Below, one piece after another: positions 43,548-55,480 of a stretch of 64,000 nucleotides of DNA (its first letter is position 1; each line of letters opens with the position of its first letter). Source of the DNA: Saururus chinensis (Eukaryota; Streptophyta; Magnoliopsida; Piperales; Saururaceae); assembly GCA_035235625.1 (NCBI GenBank), contig CP141147.1:11459001-11523000 (forward strand), written 5' to 3'. A program made the position numbers and the translations under genes. The notes under the pieces were generated by a model. The model searched no databases and was not told where the DNA came from. It saw nothing but the letters and a program-made list of their open reading frames with translations.

Positions 43548-46500
43548 TATAACATCTAGGGATTTTTTAAATTCCCAAAGTCAACCATGTGAAGATTAGG
43601 GTATTTAACCCTTGACCTTTAAGTGGTAATAACTCAATCATTGGTTAGAACTAGTGGTTAAATCTTATATGGATGGAAAGCAGACAAAAACAGCTTCGAA
43701 ACATCACCAAGAATGCTTAAATTGGAGTTCAGATGAGGGAGATACGACTGTTCGAAGTTGATTATAACGCGCTAGACCTGTTTACCTAAATTGGATACGC
43801 GAATTATTCGTTTAAGTCACTATATGGGCCCGATCAATTAGTATTTCGAAATTGTGTTTTTGGGGCCAATTTAGTTGCTCAATTGAGGAGATTTTGGCTC
43901 AACTCCTTAGGGATTAGGAACCCTAATCTCATGCCTATAAAAACACATAATTAGGGCTCTTAGAGGGAGTTTTGACCGTTAAGGGAAGAAGGAGTCGTTA
44001 AGAGAATTTTCCGGCAAGGCTCCGGCGGTGGTGGATCGAGGACAAATCAGCAATTGATGTAGGATCTTTATTTTGGACTTCAAGTCAAGTGTAGTAGTGG
44101 TTTATTGATTAAATCTGAATGCAAAGGGTGATTTCTGCAATCAATTACTGTTTTGATAGTTTTATGAACAGTCGTAATTTTGTAACTGTAATTCTTTCGG
44201 CTACCAGCCAATTCTTCCTTGGCAGAGGCCGGCCAGTCACCTACTGGACTCAAAGCCAAGGTGGCTAGAATTGTCTTTGAATGGCGGGCCGACTAGTCTC
44301 GGCCCTGCGCCCAGCCAAGGCAGCGGCTATAATGGCCAGTAGTGAATAGTTGTAAAAGGGTTAGAAAAGGCAGAGCCTTTGGGGCACCGAGTGGAAGAGG
44401 AGTAGTCACTCACCTCCGGCGAGGCAAGCTCCATTAGAATTGTGGCTTGTCGGCGATTTATTCCGACTTGGCCCTTCCGCAAGGGGTACATCGGTGGTGG
44501 CCGATAAGATTTGGCAGCATAGGGAGATCTAGATCCATATGGTCGATCTGGGCACCCTAGGCGGAAGAACCGGTGCACAAGCTTCTGCCTCGGTAGCCCC
44601 GGCGAGGCAATTCCGCCAGTGTCAGAAAGTCGGACCGATGGCGGCAGATTTGCAATCCAGAATGCCGCCCATAGCCCTGTGGGCATCTCCATGAGGAAGA
44701 CAACTCGTAGGCAGGTCAGTGAGTCTAACCCGATTCCGGGCCAAACTGTTGACCAACTCGGGTCAATATAAAATAAAATAAAATAAAGAGGGGAGTGAAC
44801 CAGGTTCGGTTCTAGGGGTTAATTGTGTCAAACAAATCCTAGAAAATTACTCATAGACCTGGAGAGGTGTGGGATTATTATGACCAAGTTTCAGCTTGGG
44901 GAAAAATCCCAGAGACTATAAAATACCTTCTTTACCCTTGTTTGTTAAATTATCTAATAATATTAACTTACCCAAGTTTGAGGCTCTAGTTCAAGGGCCT
45001 ATAAGTAGATTTAAAAATTGGAGAAATTTCTAGTAAGAGATTAGTGTGTGTGCCCTGAGTATAGACTAAACTGCATAGTGAGAAAAAATCACAGTGAATA
45101 GTAATTGACCATTTTATCCTTAGGGTTAAATCATAAACTGTTAAGTCAACCAAGGTCGGTTCAAGGGGTTCATGACCCTCTCACACGCTAGAAAAATTAC
45201 ACAAAGTCCATAAAGTCCAATAATATCCTATGAGTGAACCCGCCCACATTCGTGTGAATGGAAGCGCAAGTCAATCTGAGAGTGGAGCCTTCTAAGAGGA
45301 TAATCACTTAAAATAAATAAAAGAGTAGTGAGATGACCAAAATGACCCAAGGGAGGGTAACATACCCTAGGTGATAAAATTACCCTAATGCCCTTATGAG
45401 CAATGTACTCTGTTTGCCAAAACTAATAACCTAACTACCAAGCATTAAGGTATGCTATAGTGATGTTAATTTACTTCAAAAGGATGGGGTGTGATCGGCA
45501 AGTAACATGAAGACCTTGACAGGCACAGTGTAACGGGAAATAAGGGGAAGAACCTTAATTCTCAGGGTTTAAGGCAGCGAATTACACGAATCTGCAACCG
45601 AGTACAATGATCAATTATAGTATTATATACATAACTCGCGTAATGCATTAGAGTTGTTTACACTCTTGGGCTTGAATTCACTGAGCCCTAGCCCTGCAAA
45701 TGAGTGCAATGGGCCTTCAATTATTATTTATGTACTTGTGTAACTGCATATTATATATGTTAATTATTCTGATGCTTGCATTTATTATTATTGTGTTAAG
45801 TTATATTAGTAACTTAAGGTTAATAAAGACTAATCAAAAGATTTTAGTTATCGTTGGATTAGGGAGAGAACATCTAATCAAAATAATGACTAAAATACCC
45901 TCTTTAGGGTTGGGACCAGTTCATGAAGTGAACAAGGCCCTGACATAGAATTTTTACCTTAGTTAATGAACCGAGGGTGGTTACGGGATGTTCTCTAAGT
46001 CATAGCTCAATAGCTGAGCTATTTATTGGGCTAATTCACAAGGTGAAGAGGACCCAAATGATTGATTCTAGTCTAAGTTTCAGATATTTGGGGAGTCAAT
46101 GGTCATAAAGACCTGAGGCTTCTATGGATACATTAATAATGTCATATAAGACATTTTCTCCCAGAGTTGGGATGGTGGAGATTGTGATATGCTTCTTCAT
46201 CACCACAACGGTTTGGGTATTGACCAGAGGGTCTTTACCGCTGGTATCCCGCAGGTCTTTCTATGACTATTTAGTACGTACAAAAAGCGGAGTTATATGA
46301 GCATCATGGAAGGTTTGTGGTTCTTACCAATCTGTGTCCATGAACATAGTTGGGATCCTCTTCTCCATATTCGTGGCAGGCTATTAAGAGCCGTGGGGAT
46401 TTGGGTCAAGTTGTTATTAAGCAGTCTACTCCAAGGTAGGAGTACTATGTTTGGAGATTTTTCGAGGGGCGAGTCATCTCTTAATTACAGATTTGATAGT

Positions 46501-47190
46501 ATTAATTATGGAACGAGGGATATGAGATAATTAATAGCATTGTTTGATATTCCTTGTTAATTAGACAAGTGAAATGGTTAAAGGACTTACTAAAATGTAA
46601 GTTGATTGAAAATACCTAAGTATTGCATGTGTGGTGCTATGTTTCTTAGGATAGAGTAATTTATAGGCAGAACTACGTTTGGATCCGATCTTGTTGAAAA
46701 CATTATAGATATTGTCTGATAAATACGTAGGCAACTAACATTGGGTAATGTTGGCCCTATCTAAAAAACATTAATAAATTCTTTAGTCCTTTGGAAGCTC
46801 TTCTCCTGAAGGCGGAGAGATTCTATTGTTGTTGTGGTGGTTTCGTTTAGTTGGTTGCAGATTCTTTAGGCAACAACAAGTAAGACTAAGACAAGCGAGC
46901 ACAAGATGAAGTTTATGTAACTCCGGTACATAAGTGTTTCACAAGCGATAGAGTCAACTTAGTTATTCATTTTCAGATGGATGACGAACTTGTACTTAGA
47001 TGAATAAGTTGTTCTTTATGAATTTTTAGACGCGTAATAATATCATATAATTTGATATCCGTATTTGTGAATCCCAGTTATTATGACCTAGATATTTAAT
47101 CTAAGGGTTTATTTTATATTTTAAAAAAAAATTCTCGCTACTTATCATTCATGCTATTTGAAAATACTTTTAAAATTTTAGGTCGTGACA
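43548..47190 (+). repeat. LTR3: long solo LTR (3.6 kb) inserted in MITE M copy 2
   Basis: Begins TATAACATCTAGGGA (probably once TGTAACATC) and ends GGTCGTGACA. It splits MITE M copy 2: the left flank AAAAT (43543-43547) and right flank AAAGT (47191-47195) look like a five-base duplication with one change. It has a palindrome and TATA box at 43912-43942, a G/C-rich stretch at 44190-44720, and the GCAGAACTACG/GATCCGATC/GTAGGCAAC block at 46667-46745 that is also in LTR S. No internal region or second copy, so it is a solo LTR. Open frames inside (up to 121 codons, 44327-44692 minus) have no recognised product. Confidence 0.7.
43912..43942 (+). promoter_or_regulatory. Palindrome plus TATA box of LTR3
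   Basis: GATTAGG-AAC-CCTAATC (43912-43928) followed seven bases later by TATAAAA (43936-43942). Same arrangement as in repeat R at 12118-12154. Confidence 0.5.
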
Positions 47191-47508
47191 AAAGTTGTAC
47201 AATAGGTGCAAAACCAATAATGATTTAAATATCTCATTTAAAGATGTGGGTTTATAAAATTTAAGGTTATTTTAATATATAAGATTATTTATTTAAATCA
47301 TATTAAATTTAAGCTATTGATTTAGGGTTCAAACTTTAACCAGTCTTGATGAGTGGGTCCCACTAATCAAAACTGACCTAAAATGTATTAATTTTTTTTC
47401 CATATGATTTGTCATGCATCTTCTTTAATCCCATATCCCCATTTGATATGACCTATAAAAATAGGTCTTCTTAAAAATTCATCCTAATATAGAATTTATC
47501 AAGTTGAC
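47191..47508. mobile_element. MITE M, copy 2, right half
   Basis: Matches the left part of M1 read inverted: ATTTAAAGATGTGGGTTTA, TTGATTTAGGGTTCAAACTT, CTTGATGAGTGGGTCCCACT, AATCCCATATCCCCATTTGA, CAAGTTGACT at the end. The palindromic terminal repeat is worn. Confidence 0.7.
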
Positions 47509-47518
47509 TTGATACTAC

Positions 47519-47551
47519 CCTCTCTCTCTCACACACACACACATATATATA
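47519..47551. repeat. Compound (TC)n(AC)n(AT)n microsatellite
   Basis: CTCTCTCTCTCTC then ACACACACACACAC then ATATATATA, a short compound simple repeat just right of MITE M copy 2. Confidence 0.85.
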
Positions 47552-48409
47552 GGTTTTGCCTTGTTGAATATTTATTCAAATATCTTAAGCACGGAATATA
47601 TAGAATAGATCAAGAAAGATTTGATCTATGATTCATGCCTACTATTCAAACCTCGCGGCCATACTTCACAAAAGTTTTCAAAGGGGTCTCGAATGCTTTT
47701 TTTTACTAACACTAGAACAAAAGGTCATTGCGGTTTTTTGCAATAGCGAGGGACTATTTCCACGCGAGGAAATTTTGTTTCAAACATGAAACTACAACAT
47801 ATTCCAAAAGGCACACAAGGAATATTTCCCAATCAAGGTGTGGAAATTGACAAGCATTTCAAGCAATAAAGTTAGAAAGGATTGACAAGGCACATATACC
47901 GGGTCCTGGATGGCATGGGGCTTGGGCAATGTCAAGGCCTTACAGAAGCAGGTGCCAACAGGAGTGGTCTAAGTGTAGTGAACGCTAAAAGTTGGGTGAT
48001 GTGTGGCTTAAGGATAGGGGTATTATGATTATTTAAGTATTTTCAATAATGGTGTCACAAACTATAGGGTATCTAGTTGATGTTTTTGAAAAGTAAGGGG
48101 ATTGTAAGTTAGAGGTGTACTTGTTTTGACACTGGTCACCAGCCACAAGCCATTTTTTTTTAAGTGGACATTTACATATATTCATCATTTAATTATTAAA
48201 ATTATGACATGGCAACAGAACACTAGATTAATACATAGAATTTACTCCTCCCTAGAGGTAGATTTTTATTTTAATAAAATTTATTAATAAATTTTCCAAC
48301 ATATTATACATATGCATACTAAGTTAAAAGACAATGCACGTACAATTAAATTAGGTTCATATTGATGTGAGGCCACCCCACCATCCCTAGACCAAGTTGG
48401 GTTATACCT
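47552..48409. other. Non-coding, nothing recognised
   Basis: AT-rich. Short T/A runs at 47690 and 48150. No open frame or repeat match supported. Confidence 0.4.
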
Positions 48410-48790
48410 GTTTATCTAGACTGCAACGAATGATTTAATGGGTTGGGCATATATGAACCTAAATCCCCCACAATGGGTGATGGTGTCCATTGAGATCCAA
48501 TAGCAACTCATGCACAAGTCTTGCATTAGTTCCATAATGAGCATGTCTAACAATTGATCTATTGGTGTGGCCTTCGTTAACAAATCAACTAATATCCATA
48601 ACATATTCCCTAACATGCTTAACCTTGGAATTGATCTCACCATTCCAATATGTCATCACAACAAGATTATATAACAAATTTGGCCAACGGATACAAGGAA
48701 CTCAGCTTCCATGGTGGATTTAAAAACACATTTATGCTTCTAGCTATGGGATGCAGCGAATGTTGCTAGAGGGAAAATCAACACTTTGAT
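48410..48790 (-). pseudogene. Possible Ty1/copia RNase H fragment
   Basis: The minus strand, with stops and a frame change, reads SRKHKCVFKSTMEAEFL at about 48755-48705, close to the copia RNase H signature (S-K/R-x-Q-x-x-V-A-x-S-T-x-E-A-E-Y/F), and then DLLTKATPIDQL near 48590-48550, like the DxLTKxLP motif that follows it. Spacing is shorter than usual. It lies downstream of the mTERF stop codon. It could be coincidence of a low-quality trace. Confidence 0.4.
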
Positions 48791-49104
48791 GCAAAAGTTC
48801 GAGCATATGACCTCCCAACTCTGATTACAAACGCACTCCACTTACCCCATCCTTCCAAACAACTCTGTACCCACCACCATCTCCATCACCAAGTGGGAGA
48901 GCTCCACCATGCTTTAGCCCTAGAGTCTATTCTTGGACAGGTGGCCCAAGGTGGCTCAAGGCATTCAAAGATAGATCCCTCATTGTAGAAAAGATCATCC
49001 CTCCACTAGGAAGCTACTGGTGATGTTTCCACAACAATTGGTGAACCTACGCTAATTGCATGCATTACAATCTGCAAAATGTTCTTGCACTCCATCTAGG
49101 TTGA

Positions 49105-49288
49105 TCATTCAAACGAGCTTTTACCAGACGCCTCAAATGTCTGACGTCTCTCCACTACATACTTCACCTTTTGATTGAACTCTTCATCGGGGCATGCTAG
49201 CATGTGGCGCAACTTGAAATTTACACGGTTACTCACCAAAATTTTATGCCTTAAAATTATCCGTCCCTCAAGTGAATAGCTAAAGAAT
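49105..49288 (-). CDS. mTERF-family protein, last coding exon
   Basis: This 184-base exon begins after a T-rich tract and acceptor ATGCAG at 49294-49289 and ends with TGA at 49107-49105. Its first base, A, completes the split codon AG|A (Arg) left by the exon at 59649-59923, giving EFPR-FFSYSLEGRI, the expected continuous wording of the last mTERF repeat. It continues RHKILVSNRVNFKLRHMLAC, then PDEEFNQKVKYVVERRQTFE, which is the usual C-terminus of plant mTERF proteins, and ends ASGKSSFE. Sixty residues after the split codon. mTERF proteins bind nucleic acid in chloroplasts or mitochondria and act in transcription or intron splicing. From memory the wording is closest to the EMB2219/mTERF2-type plastid protein, but no search was possible. 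Confidence 0.88.
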
Positions 49289-49461
49289 CTGCATTAAAAT
49301 TGGATCATTAACATTGAAATAACAAAGAACAAGGACAATTGAAACAAAAGATATTGACTTCGACAAAGGAGGCTAAATTTTCAAACTTTACCATATAATA
49401 TAACTTCTTCGGTATCCTAACTGGTAGTTACTATATCTGATAGCATAATTTGAAAATACTT

Positions 49462-50589
49462 CACCCTAAACTAAATATTAAGTGCCAAACAATAAAAAGG
49501 ATCCACATAATTGACAACCATTGGTCAATGAGACGATTCTGAGAGTTGGAATGAAACCCCCACCCCGGATTCACTCCAAATCGAGAATGGAATTGGACAG
49601 GGGTGAATGTGAACACTACCCGTTCATTAGCTGGTGAGGGATCAGGGTAAGCATCATCTCCTCCGAAACACAATAAAATTAGTTTGATGGCATGTTACCA
49701 TGGACCATAAAAAAGAAAACACTATGCCCAAACTAAATCTTCCTACATTTCAATGTGTGAATCATATATGAAAATATGCCAACGTCACAGTTTTACAATC
49801 ACACTAGGCACAAAGTGATTAAATCTCGAATAAAAGAGCCTAACTTGAGTAAAAGGAAGTTGAAACAGAAGTTCAGTAAATGTTCAATGCAATGCACAAG
49901 TAAAAATGCAGTACATGACTGATAAAAAAAATTTGCGTCTGTATGTGCAGGAGCCTAAATTGAAAACCTCCTAAGCCAGTGTGATCAAATGAATGAAAGG
50001 AGGAAGACTAAATGGAGAAGGCACAACTAATTTATAGTGTTTAGGTCAACAGGACCAATATCTATTCCCGGGTGAAAATTACTTATCCATCAAGCACTTC
50101 ACAACTGGTGATCTTTACACAATACCCACTAGTTCTCTAGAAACATTAGTCTAAATGAAGCCAAGTTTTCTTTACCTTCTAACTGACATTTGACAAGGAT
50201 GTGCCCTATCATGCACTTCATACAATATAGATCCACCACAATAAACTGATGATAAGATGTTTATTCATTAGGCTAATTGACAGAGTCCTCACCCACCAAT
50301 TGACAGGCCTCCCAACACATTGATTAGTCAGAGAGACGGGCCCACAAAGAACAGGTCAACAAGGTGCCAATCCACAATGACCTGGTTGCAGTAGCATGCC
50401 AACTAGGAGTTCAGCGATCCTGAATATGGTTTACAGGCCAAGGCATAGGGGTTAATAGCAGTAATCTTCTTTATAGCTATTAGGGTTATTTTTGTCTTTA
50501 CATGTAGGACAGTTGTCATTTTCAATTAGTTTTATTTATCTGATGTCATTAGGCTATTGGGCCTTTACTTGTTCCCCTGCCCCATGCCC
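49462..50589. other. Intronic non-coding DNA, nothing recognised
   Basis: One 70-codon minus-strand frame at 49461-49673 shows no family match. No repeat partner seen in the window. Confidence 0.35.
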
Positions 50590-51480
50590 AGCACTGGCTG
50601 CAGTTCTACCTGCCCGACAGCCATTGACGGTTCTTCCTCTAGTTGCAGCAGCCCGTCATCATCCCTCAGCTCATGCTGCCCACTTCAACCCCGTTGGCCT
50701 CAGGATTACAGGGATGACCTGCACGGATTGGGTGGTCTTTTTTTGCAATGATTATGCTTACCGTGAGCATGATGATCGTCACTCCAAGGAACCTGGTAGA
50801 CGTTTTGATGAGCAGCCCCATGCAGGTGCAGGTGAGGGGTATATCTAGGCTTGACCAGTCTGTCCCACCTTCCCGACTTTCAAAGATGACGAGCCAGAAG
50901 AATGGATCTTTCAGGCACAGTGATTCTTTCAATCTCACTGCAACCCCGAGGCTGAGCAGATTGACTGGGCATCATTCCACATGAAGCAGTGCCCTGTACA
51001 GGGTCGACCATTACCTTCATCACATCCTGTATGCTATTTGGGACACGATGGAGCAGGCCTTGCTTGTTCGTTTTGGGCCGTCTCCCAATCAGGACTTCAA
51101 CAAGTTGTCTCACGTGTCCCCCAGAAGGCTAACTACCTTCCAAGATTATGGACGAATTTGGGAAGTTGGCAAATAGGATCCACCATTGACCTGAAGATGC
51201 CTTGGTGGGCACATTCATTGGTAGGTTGTGTGACGGAATTGCTAATGAGGTACATGCTATTGACCCATACAATTTAACAACAGACAATTGTGTCACTGGC
51301 ACTTTTGAGGACAAATTTCAACATCAATAACACGCATTTTGCCTACCAGATTTGCTCTTTGGATCTATCCACAGCTACAGTTCTTGTTAAGAGGCTTTCC
51401 AAAACGAACATGAATGCTAGGCTTTCCAAAGAATTTGCTATAACCCTGATGTCCCCACATTGAAGTTTCCCTTGTAGACA
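50590..51480 (+). pseudogene. Retrotransposon gag fragment (gypsy-like) in mTERF intron
   Basis: With several frame changes the plus strand gives a gag-like order: FKDDEPEEWIFQAQ-stop-FFQSHCNPEAEQIDWASFHM at about 50875-50990, then YHLHHILYAIWDTMEQALLV-like wording, RFGPSPNQDFNKLSHV at about 51065-51115, IDPYNLTT near 51260, and NNTHFAYQICSLDLSTAT near 51330. The W-I-F-x-A-x-x-F-F and R-F-G-P-S-P-x-x-D-F-N motifs are typical of gypsy gag (retrotransposon gag domain). There is no protease or RT after it. It is antisense to the mTERF gene. Too damaged to assign a lineage. Confidence 0.55.
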
Positions 51481-51739
51481 TCAGGCTATGACACATTATC
51501 CCTTATAGATGGGTGAATCTATGGCTTCCTACCAGACCACACCACTCTAACCACAGATGCTCGAGATAGGCATACCCAAATGTCTATCAAATCTTATTCC
51601 AAGGATAAAGGAAATTAGTTTTTTACTTAAAAACTCGGTCATTAGTTGACCTCTCCACCTCAACAATATAAAAACATCTTAACCATCAAGAGTATCTAAT
51701 CCACATGCAAGGACAATAACATAACTCTATCTTGACTAA

Positions 51740-52440
51740 GAATGTCAAAGCCTGCAGACGCGGTCTACCTACCAAAAGTGCAAGAGAGACCAGAGCAGTT
51801 ATTTTTGTCTAACAATACTCAACAGCTGTGGAAGCAGACGCGGTTATAGTTAGGGACATGTTCGAAAAACCATAATAATCTTTTATATGTTTCTAAAGAA
51901 GCAGACTCATTGCAATCTACCGGCTGACAACTCAAGGAGCGGAGTAAAAGAATTATGAAGGATCAGTCTCACTGCAGTCTATCCACAAACAGTCTGAGGG
52001 ACCTGTAAATTCTGTCGCATGAAACATTAAGGATCGGTCTTACTGTGGTCTACCACCAGTGACTTGTGAACAAAATAAGAGAATACAAAGGATTGGTTTC
52101 GCATCAGTTGACCGCCAGAAGCATCCAATAAGCTACCAGATAGATATGCAAAGGAAATGTCTTTCCTTTCATAAGTGTTCAATCAAAGGACAATGTCTAA
52201 GTGATGTCAAGGAATCTCTACATCTCTTAGGATGCTTTTGACTATTAAAAGGAAATCAAGATGAAGGAATGAAGCACCTCTCCAACGTCTATTCATCACT
52301 CCAAAGTAGTCATTTCATACAGCTATCTGTGTCCCTTCATAGCATCATTCCAATTTCCTTCGCGATCACTTGAGTATTCAAGTCCTTGCCTCCTTGGCAA
52401 TTTGTTTTTGGAAGCCCTAGCCACTTAGGGCTTATCATGG
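51740..52440 (+). repeat. LTR-like stretch with repeated GATCGGTCTxACTGxxGTCTACC units
   Basis: Related units occur near 51755 (GCAGACGCGGTCTACC), 51830, 51900 (GCAGACTCATTGCAATCTACC), 51960 (GATCAGTCTCACTGCAGTCT), 52033 (GATCGGTCTTACTGTGGTCT) and 52091 (GATTGGTTTCGCATCAGTTG). They are followed by an ATTAAAAGG TATA-like box at 52235 and a pyrimidine-rich leader. I read this as a decayed LTR, but no ends can be fixed. Confidence 0.4.
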
Positions 52441-54156
52441 ACGTCCACCGTCTGGTTAGCCGTCTGTGTCCATAAGGACGGACAGTATTCCCTGTCCGTG
52501 GAAAACATGGACCCGGATGAGGACATTCATTTTCTGCTGCATTTAATAGGTGGCCACAAACGTAGATGTAATATTGTCCATGTTGGACGTCTACATCCGT
52601 CCCTTACATGACCCATGACCTGATTTACCCATAGCCAAATACCGTAATCCAACCCCAAACCTCCCACTTATAGTCTCCAAATCATTCAATCCCTTCCCTA
52701 CCTCTTCTTTGTTAACCCATGTGCTCTTCCCTCCCGCCTCCCGCAGCCGTCTATCCTCCTATTTCTAATGCAGGCTGTTTCTCCTTACCCCTATCGTTGG
52801 CCGTTGCTTATCTATCCCATTTGATTCCATGTATGCCTTCCTCTACTCCTGCTCTTCTACTTCTCTCCTCTCGGTAAAACAGAGTACATAAAATCTCGGT
52901 TTCATACGTCCCAATGTTTGTTAGCAAAGCAGAAACTTTGATCCTCATGAGCCTCCAGCCCTTCCTGCCATGGATGTTTATTGTACCTCGCTGCTGGGCA
53001 AAAACAGAGGGAGGGGTGCAGAAGGGAAAGAACATGTTGGGGAAAGGTGGTCTGATGTGAAGGGACTAGGTATATGAGGAATTTTTCTGTGGTTTGTGGA
53101 TCTCTACTGCCTTCCTTTCTCTAAATTCTTTGCACTGGTCAGGAGGGGGGGCGCTAACCTTACATCACAGTTTTCCAAGAGGAAAAAAGTTTCCAGAAGG
53201 GAGAAAGACTAATGACGCCACCACTTAAATGGGAATCACATAGATGAGAGAAGCATTTTCAATCATTTAACAATACTGTTGACTGCCTCTGATTAAAACT
53301 ATCACGCACCCAACTCTGTAACTTTATGCCAGTAACAGTAATACTCCTCTACAAAGTATCACACTAGATAGAGGCCTAAAGAAATATGTTTCACATGGAG
53401 AAATGGGATGACATGTAACTATGGTAGCTGAGATGCTAAACCATACTTCCCAACAGGACTCTATGTAATTTGCTCTTTGCATATTGTCCCTTGTTTTCTT
53501 ACTACACATTATTCATCTATATAAGCTACCATCTTGGGACAAGTCTCGAGCACAAGTTCAGAATTACTAATGCCTTTGCCGACAAGCACATTTATTGCAA
53601 GTCCCATCAAAATCAGTCCGCTTCAGTCTCTGTCATTCTAATGCCTTATCTGATCAGCCACAAGTGCCATTTTCAAGTTGAAATTTTCATGACAGATATT
53701 ATTTCCCATGGGTTACTGTTCCTTCATCCTTTTCTTTTTATGAAACTCTAGTTGGACAAGTTGCCAGATATGTCAAATGATCAGTCCATGAATATAGTAG
53801 GTAGACCAAGCAATAAGGAGGAATATTCCATGACTTTATTAATTAAAACAACATGATCTGTAGATTCTTTTTTGTGAGCTTGTTTTCATCTAAATCATTT
53901 TTTAGATGTTGCCATGCTGTGCATGCCTTCACTTTCTATTCATTTGTTAATAATGCTTTCGTGGTGCTATTTCTTATTAGAAGCCAACACCTCTGTTATC
54001 ATGCGTTTCAGGTAAGTTCATCCAAACCTTTTTTTTCCTGATTGACTATGGAGAAATCTTGTGTCTTCGAAGGACGAAATCTTTTGTCAAACTTTGCTAA
54101 ACATTTTTGCGGATTGCCTATTCAAGTTTTATATTGTTTCTTAACCACTAAGAAAA
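52441..54156. other. Intronic non-coding DNA
   Basis: 52440-52620 has several GGAC(A/G)GAC / GTCCGT words in both directions, similar in style to 56975-57110, which may be two worn MITE-like pieces; no terminal repeats could be fixed. The rest is featureless. Short open frames (60-93 codons) are not supported as genes. Confidence 0.35.
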
Positions 54157-55480
54157 ATGCACCTCTTAACGACTAAGCAAGCTTTAGTTGAAGCACTACA
54201 TAAACCGCCTGATGTGGTTGCTTCAAGTGAGGATGCAACATCCAGAAGTGTGTTAAAATAAACTATTGTCTCTTCGAAAAGGAGTAAAATAATACATACT
54301 AATGTAGCAGAATCAACAAGGAGATTCACTTCTAAATGGTGGAAACATTTTAAGAAGTGGGTAAAGATGGGAATCCAGTTACTGTTTGTAATTATTGTTA
54401 TATGTATCAAGGGATACTATAAAGGCAAGGTACCAACTCAATGAAAAGGCACTTGGAGGGAGATTGTACTAAATACAAAGAAGAAAAGAGGAAGTCTCAA
54501 ATTAAAAGGAGAAAAAATCTAGTATTGGGTGAGAAAAAAAGTGATGGGGGTTGTTCAATTGAGACTTTTACATTTAATTAAGAAAAAAGTAGAAGAGAGC
54601 TTCCCAAAGCCATTATCTTGATTAAGTATCTTTTTAATAATGATCATTACATTGGCTTTAGGAGATGGGTTAGAAACATGCAACCACAATTTAAGTTTGT
54701 GAGTCATAAAACCATTGCAAGGAAATGTTCTAAAATATATGATAGTGAAAAGGAGACATTTGATGAAGTGGAGAAGCTTGAGAGTCAAATTATCTCACAA
54801 GTGGCATATGGACCTCTATTCAAAACATTTCCTACATTGTTTTGACAGCTCATTATATTGATGACAAGTGCAGGTTCCAAAAGCTAGTGAAAGTTCCCAG
54901 TCACACTAGTGAATTCTTTGCTAAAGTTCTATATGGAAAATATGTTGATTGGAACATTGAGAGGAAACTTTTTACTGTCGTCTTGGCAAATGATGTTGCG
55001 GCTCATGAGTTTAAACATGATCTATTTTATACGGGATTTCTTGTCTTGAATGTGACTTGTTTCATGTACATTGTTATACCACACATTCTCAACTCAATTA
55101 TTCAAGATGATTAGATACGGCTCAAGAAATTGTGGAAAACATGGAGACAATAAAATATTTGAAATCTTCTCTTAGAATATCACAAAATTTTACAAGCATG
55201 CCAAACAACTTAAAGCACCAAAAAAGAAATTAGTTCTCAATGTTCCTACAAGATGGAACTCCATATATAAGATGTTTGATGTTGGTCTAGAATTTAAGAA
55301 TGTTTTCACTCGTATGGCATCATTAGATTCGCAATATACTTTTATGCCTTTGGCATATGAGTGGCACAATGTGAAAATTGGTAACGGTTGTTTAAAGGTG
55401 TTTTATGAATGAACTGAGCTACATGTGGATTTGGAAAAAGAAGCATGTGATCTTCTATTTAACTATAAATTCAAGTTACA
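54157..55480 (+). pseudogene. hAT transposase remnant (hAT-2) in mTERF intron
   Basis: Begins near ATG at 54157 (MHLLTTKQALVEALHK). A BED zinc finger follows: SKWWKHFKKW at about 54330, a one-base frame change, then VCNYCYMYQG at about 54385 and GTNSMKRHLEGDC at about 54430-54470. Next, KYLFNNDHYIGFRRWVRNMQ near 54625 is the hAT segment before the core, and TAHYIDDKCRFQKLV (54842 on) with DWNIERKLFTVVLANDVAAH near 54950 is the RNase H-like core region. DGTPYIR near 55250 and GCLKVFYE near 55390 end the readable part; no dimerisation domain is seen. In-frame TAA codons and shifts make it inactive. It is antisense to mTERF and of a different subfamily from hAT-1. Confidence 0.8.
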
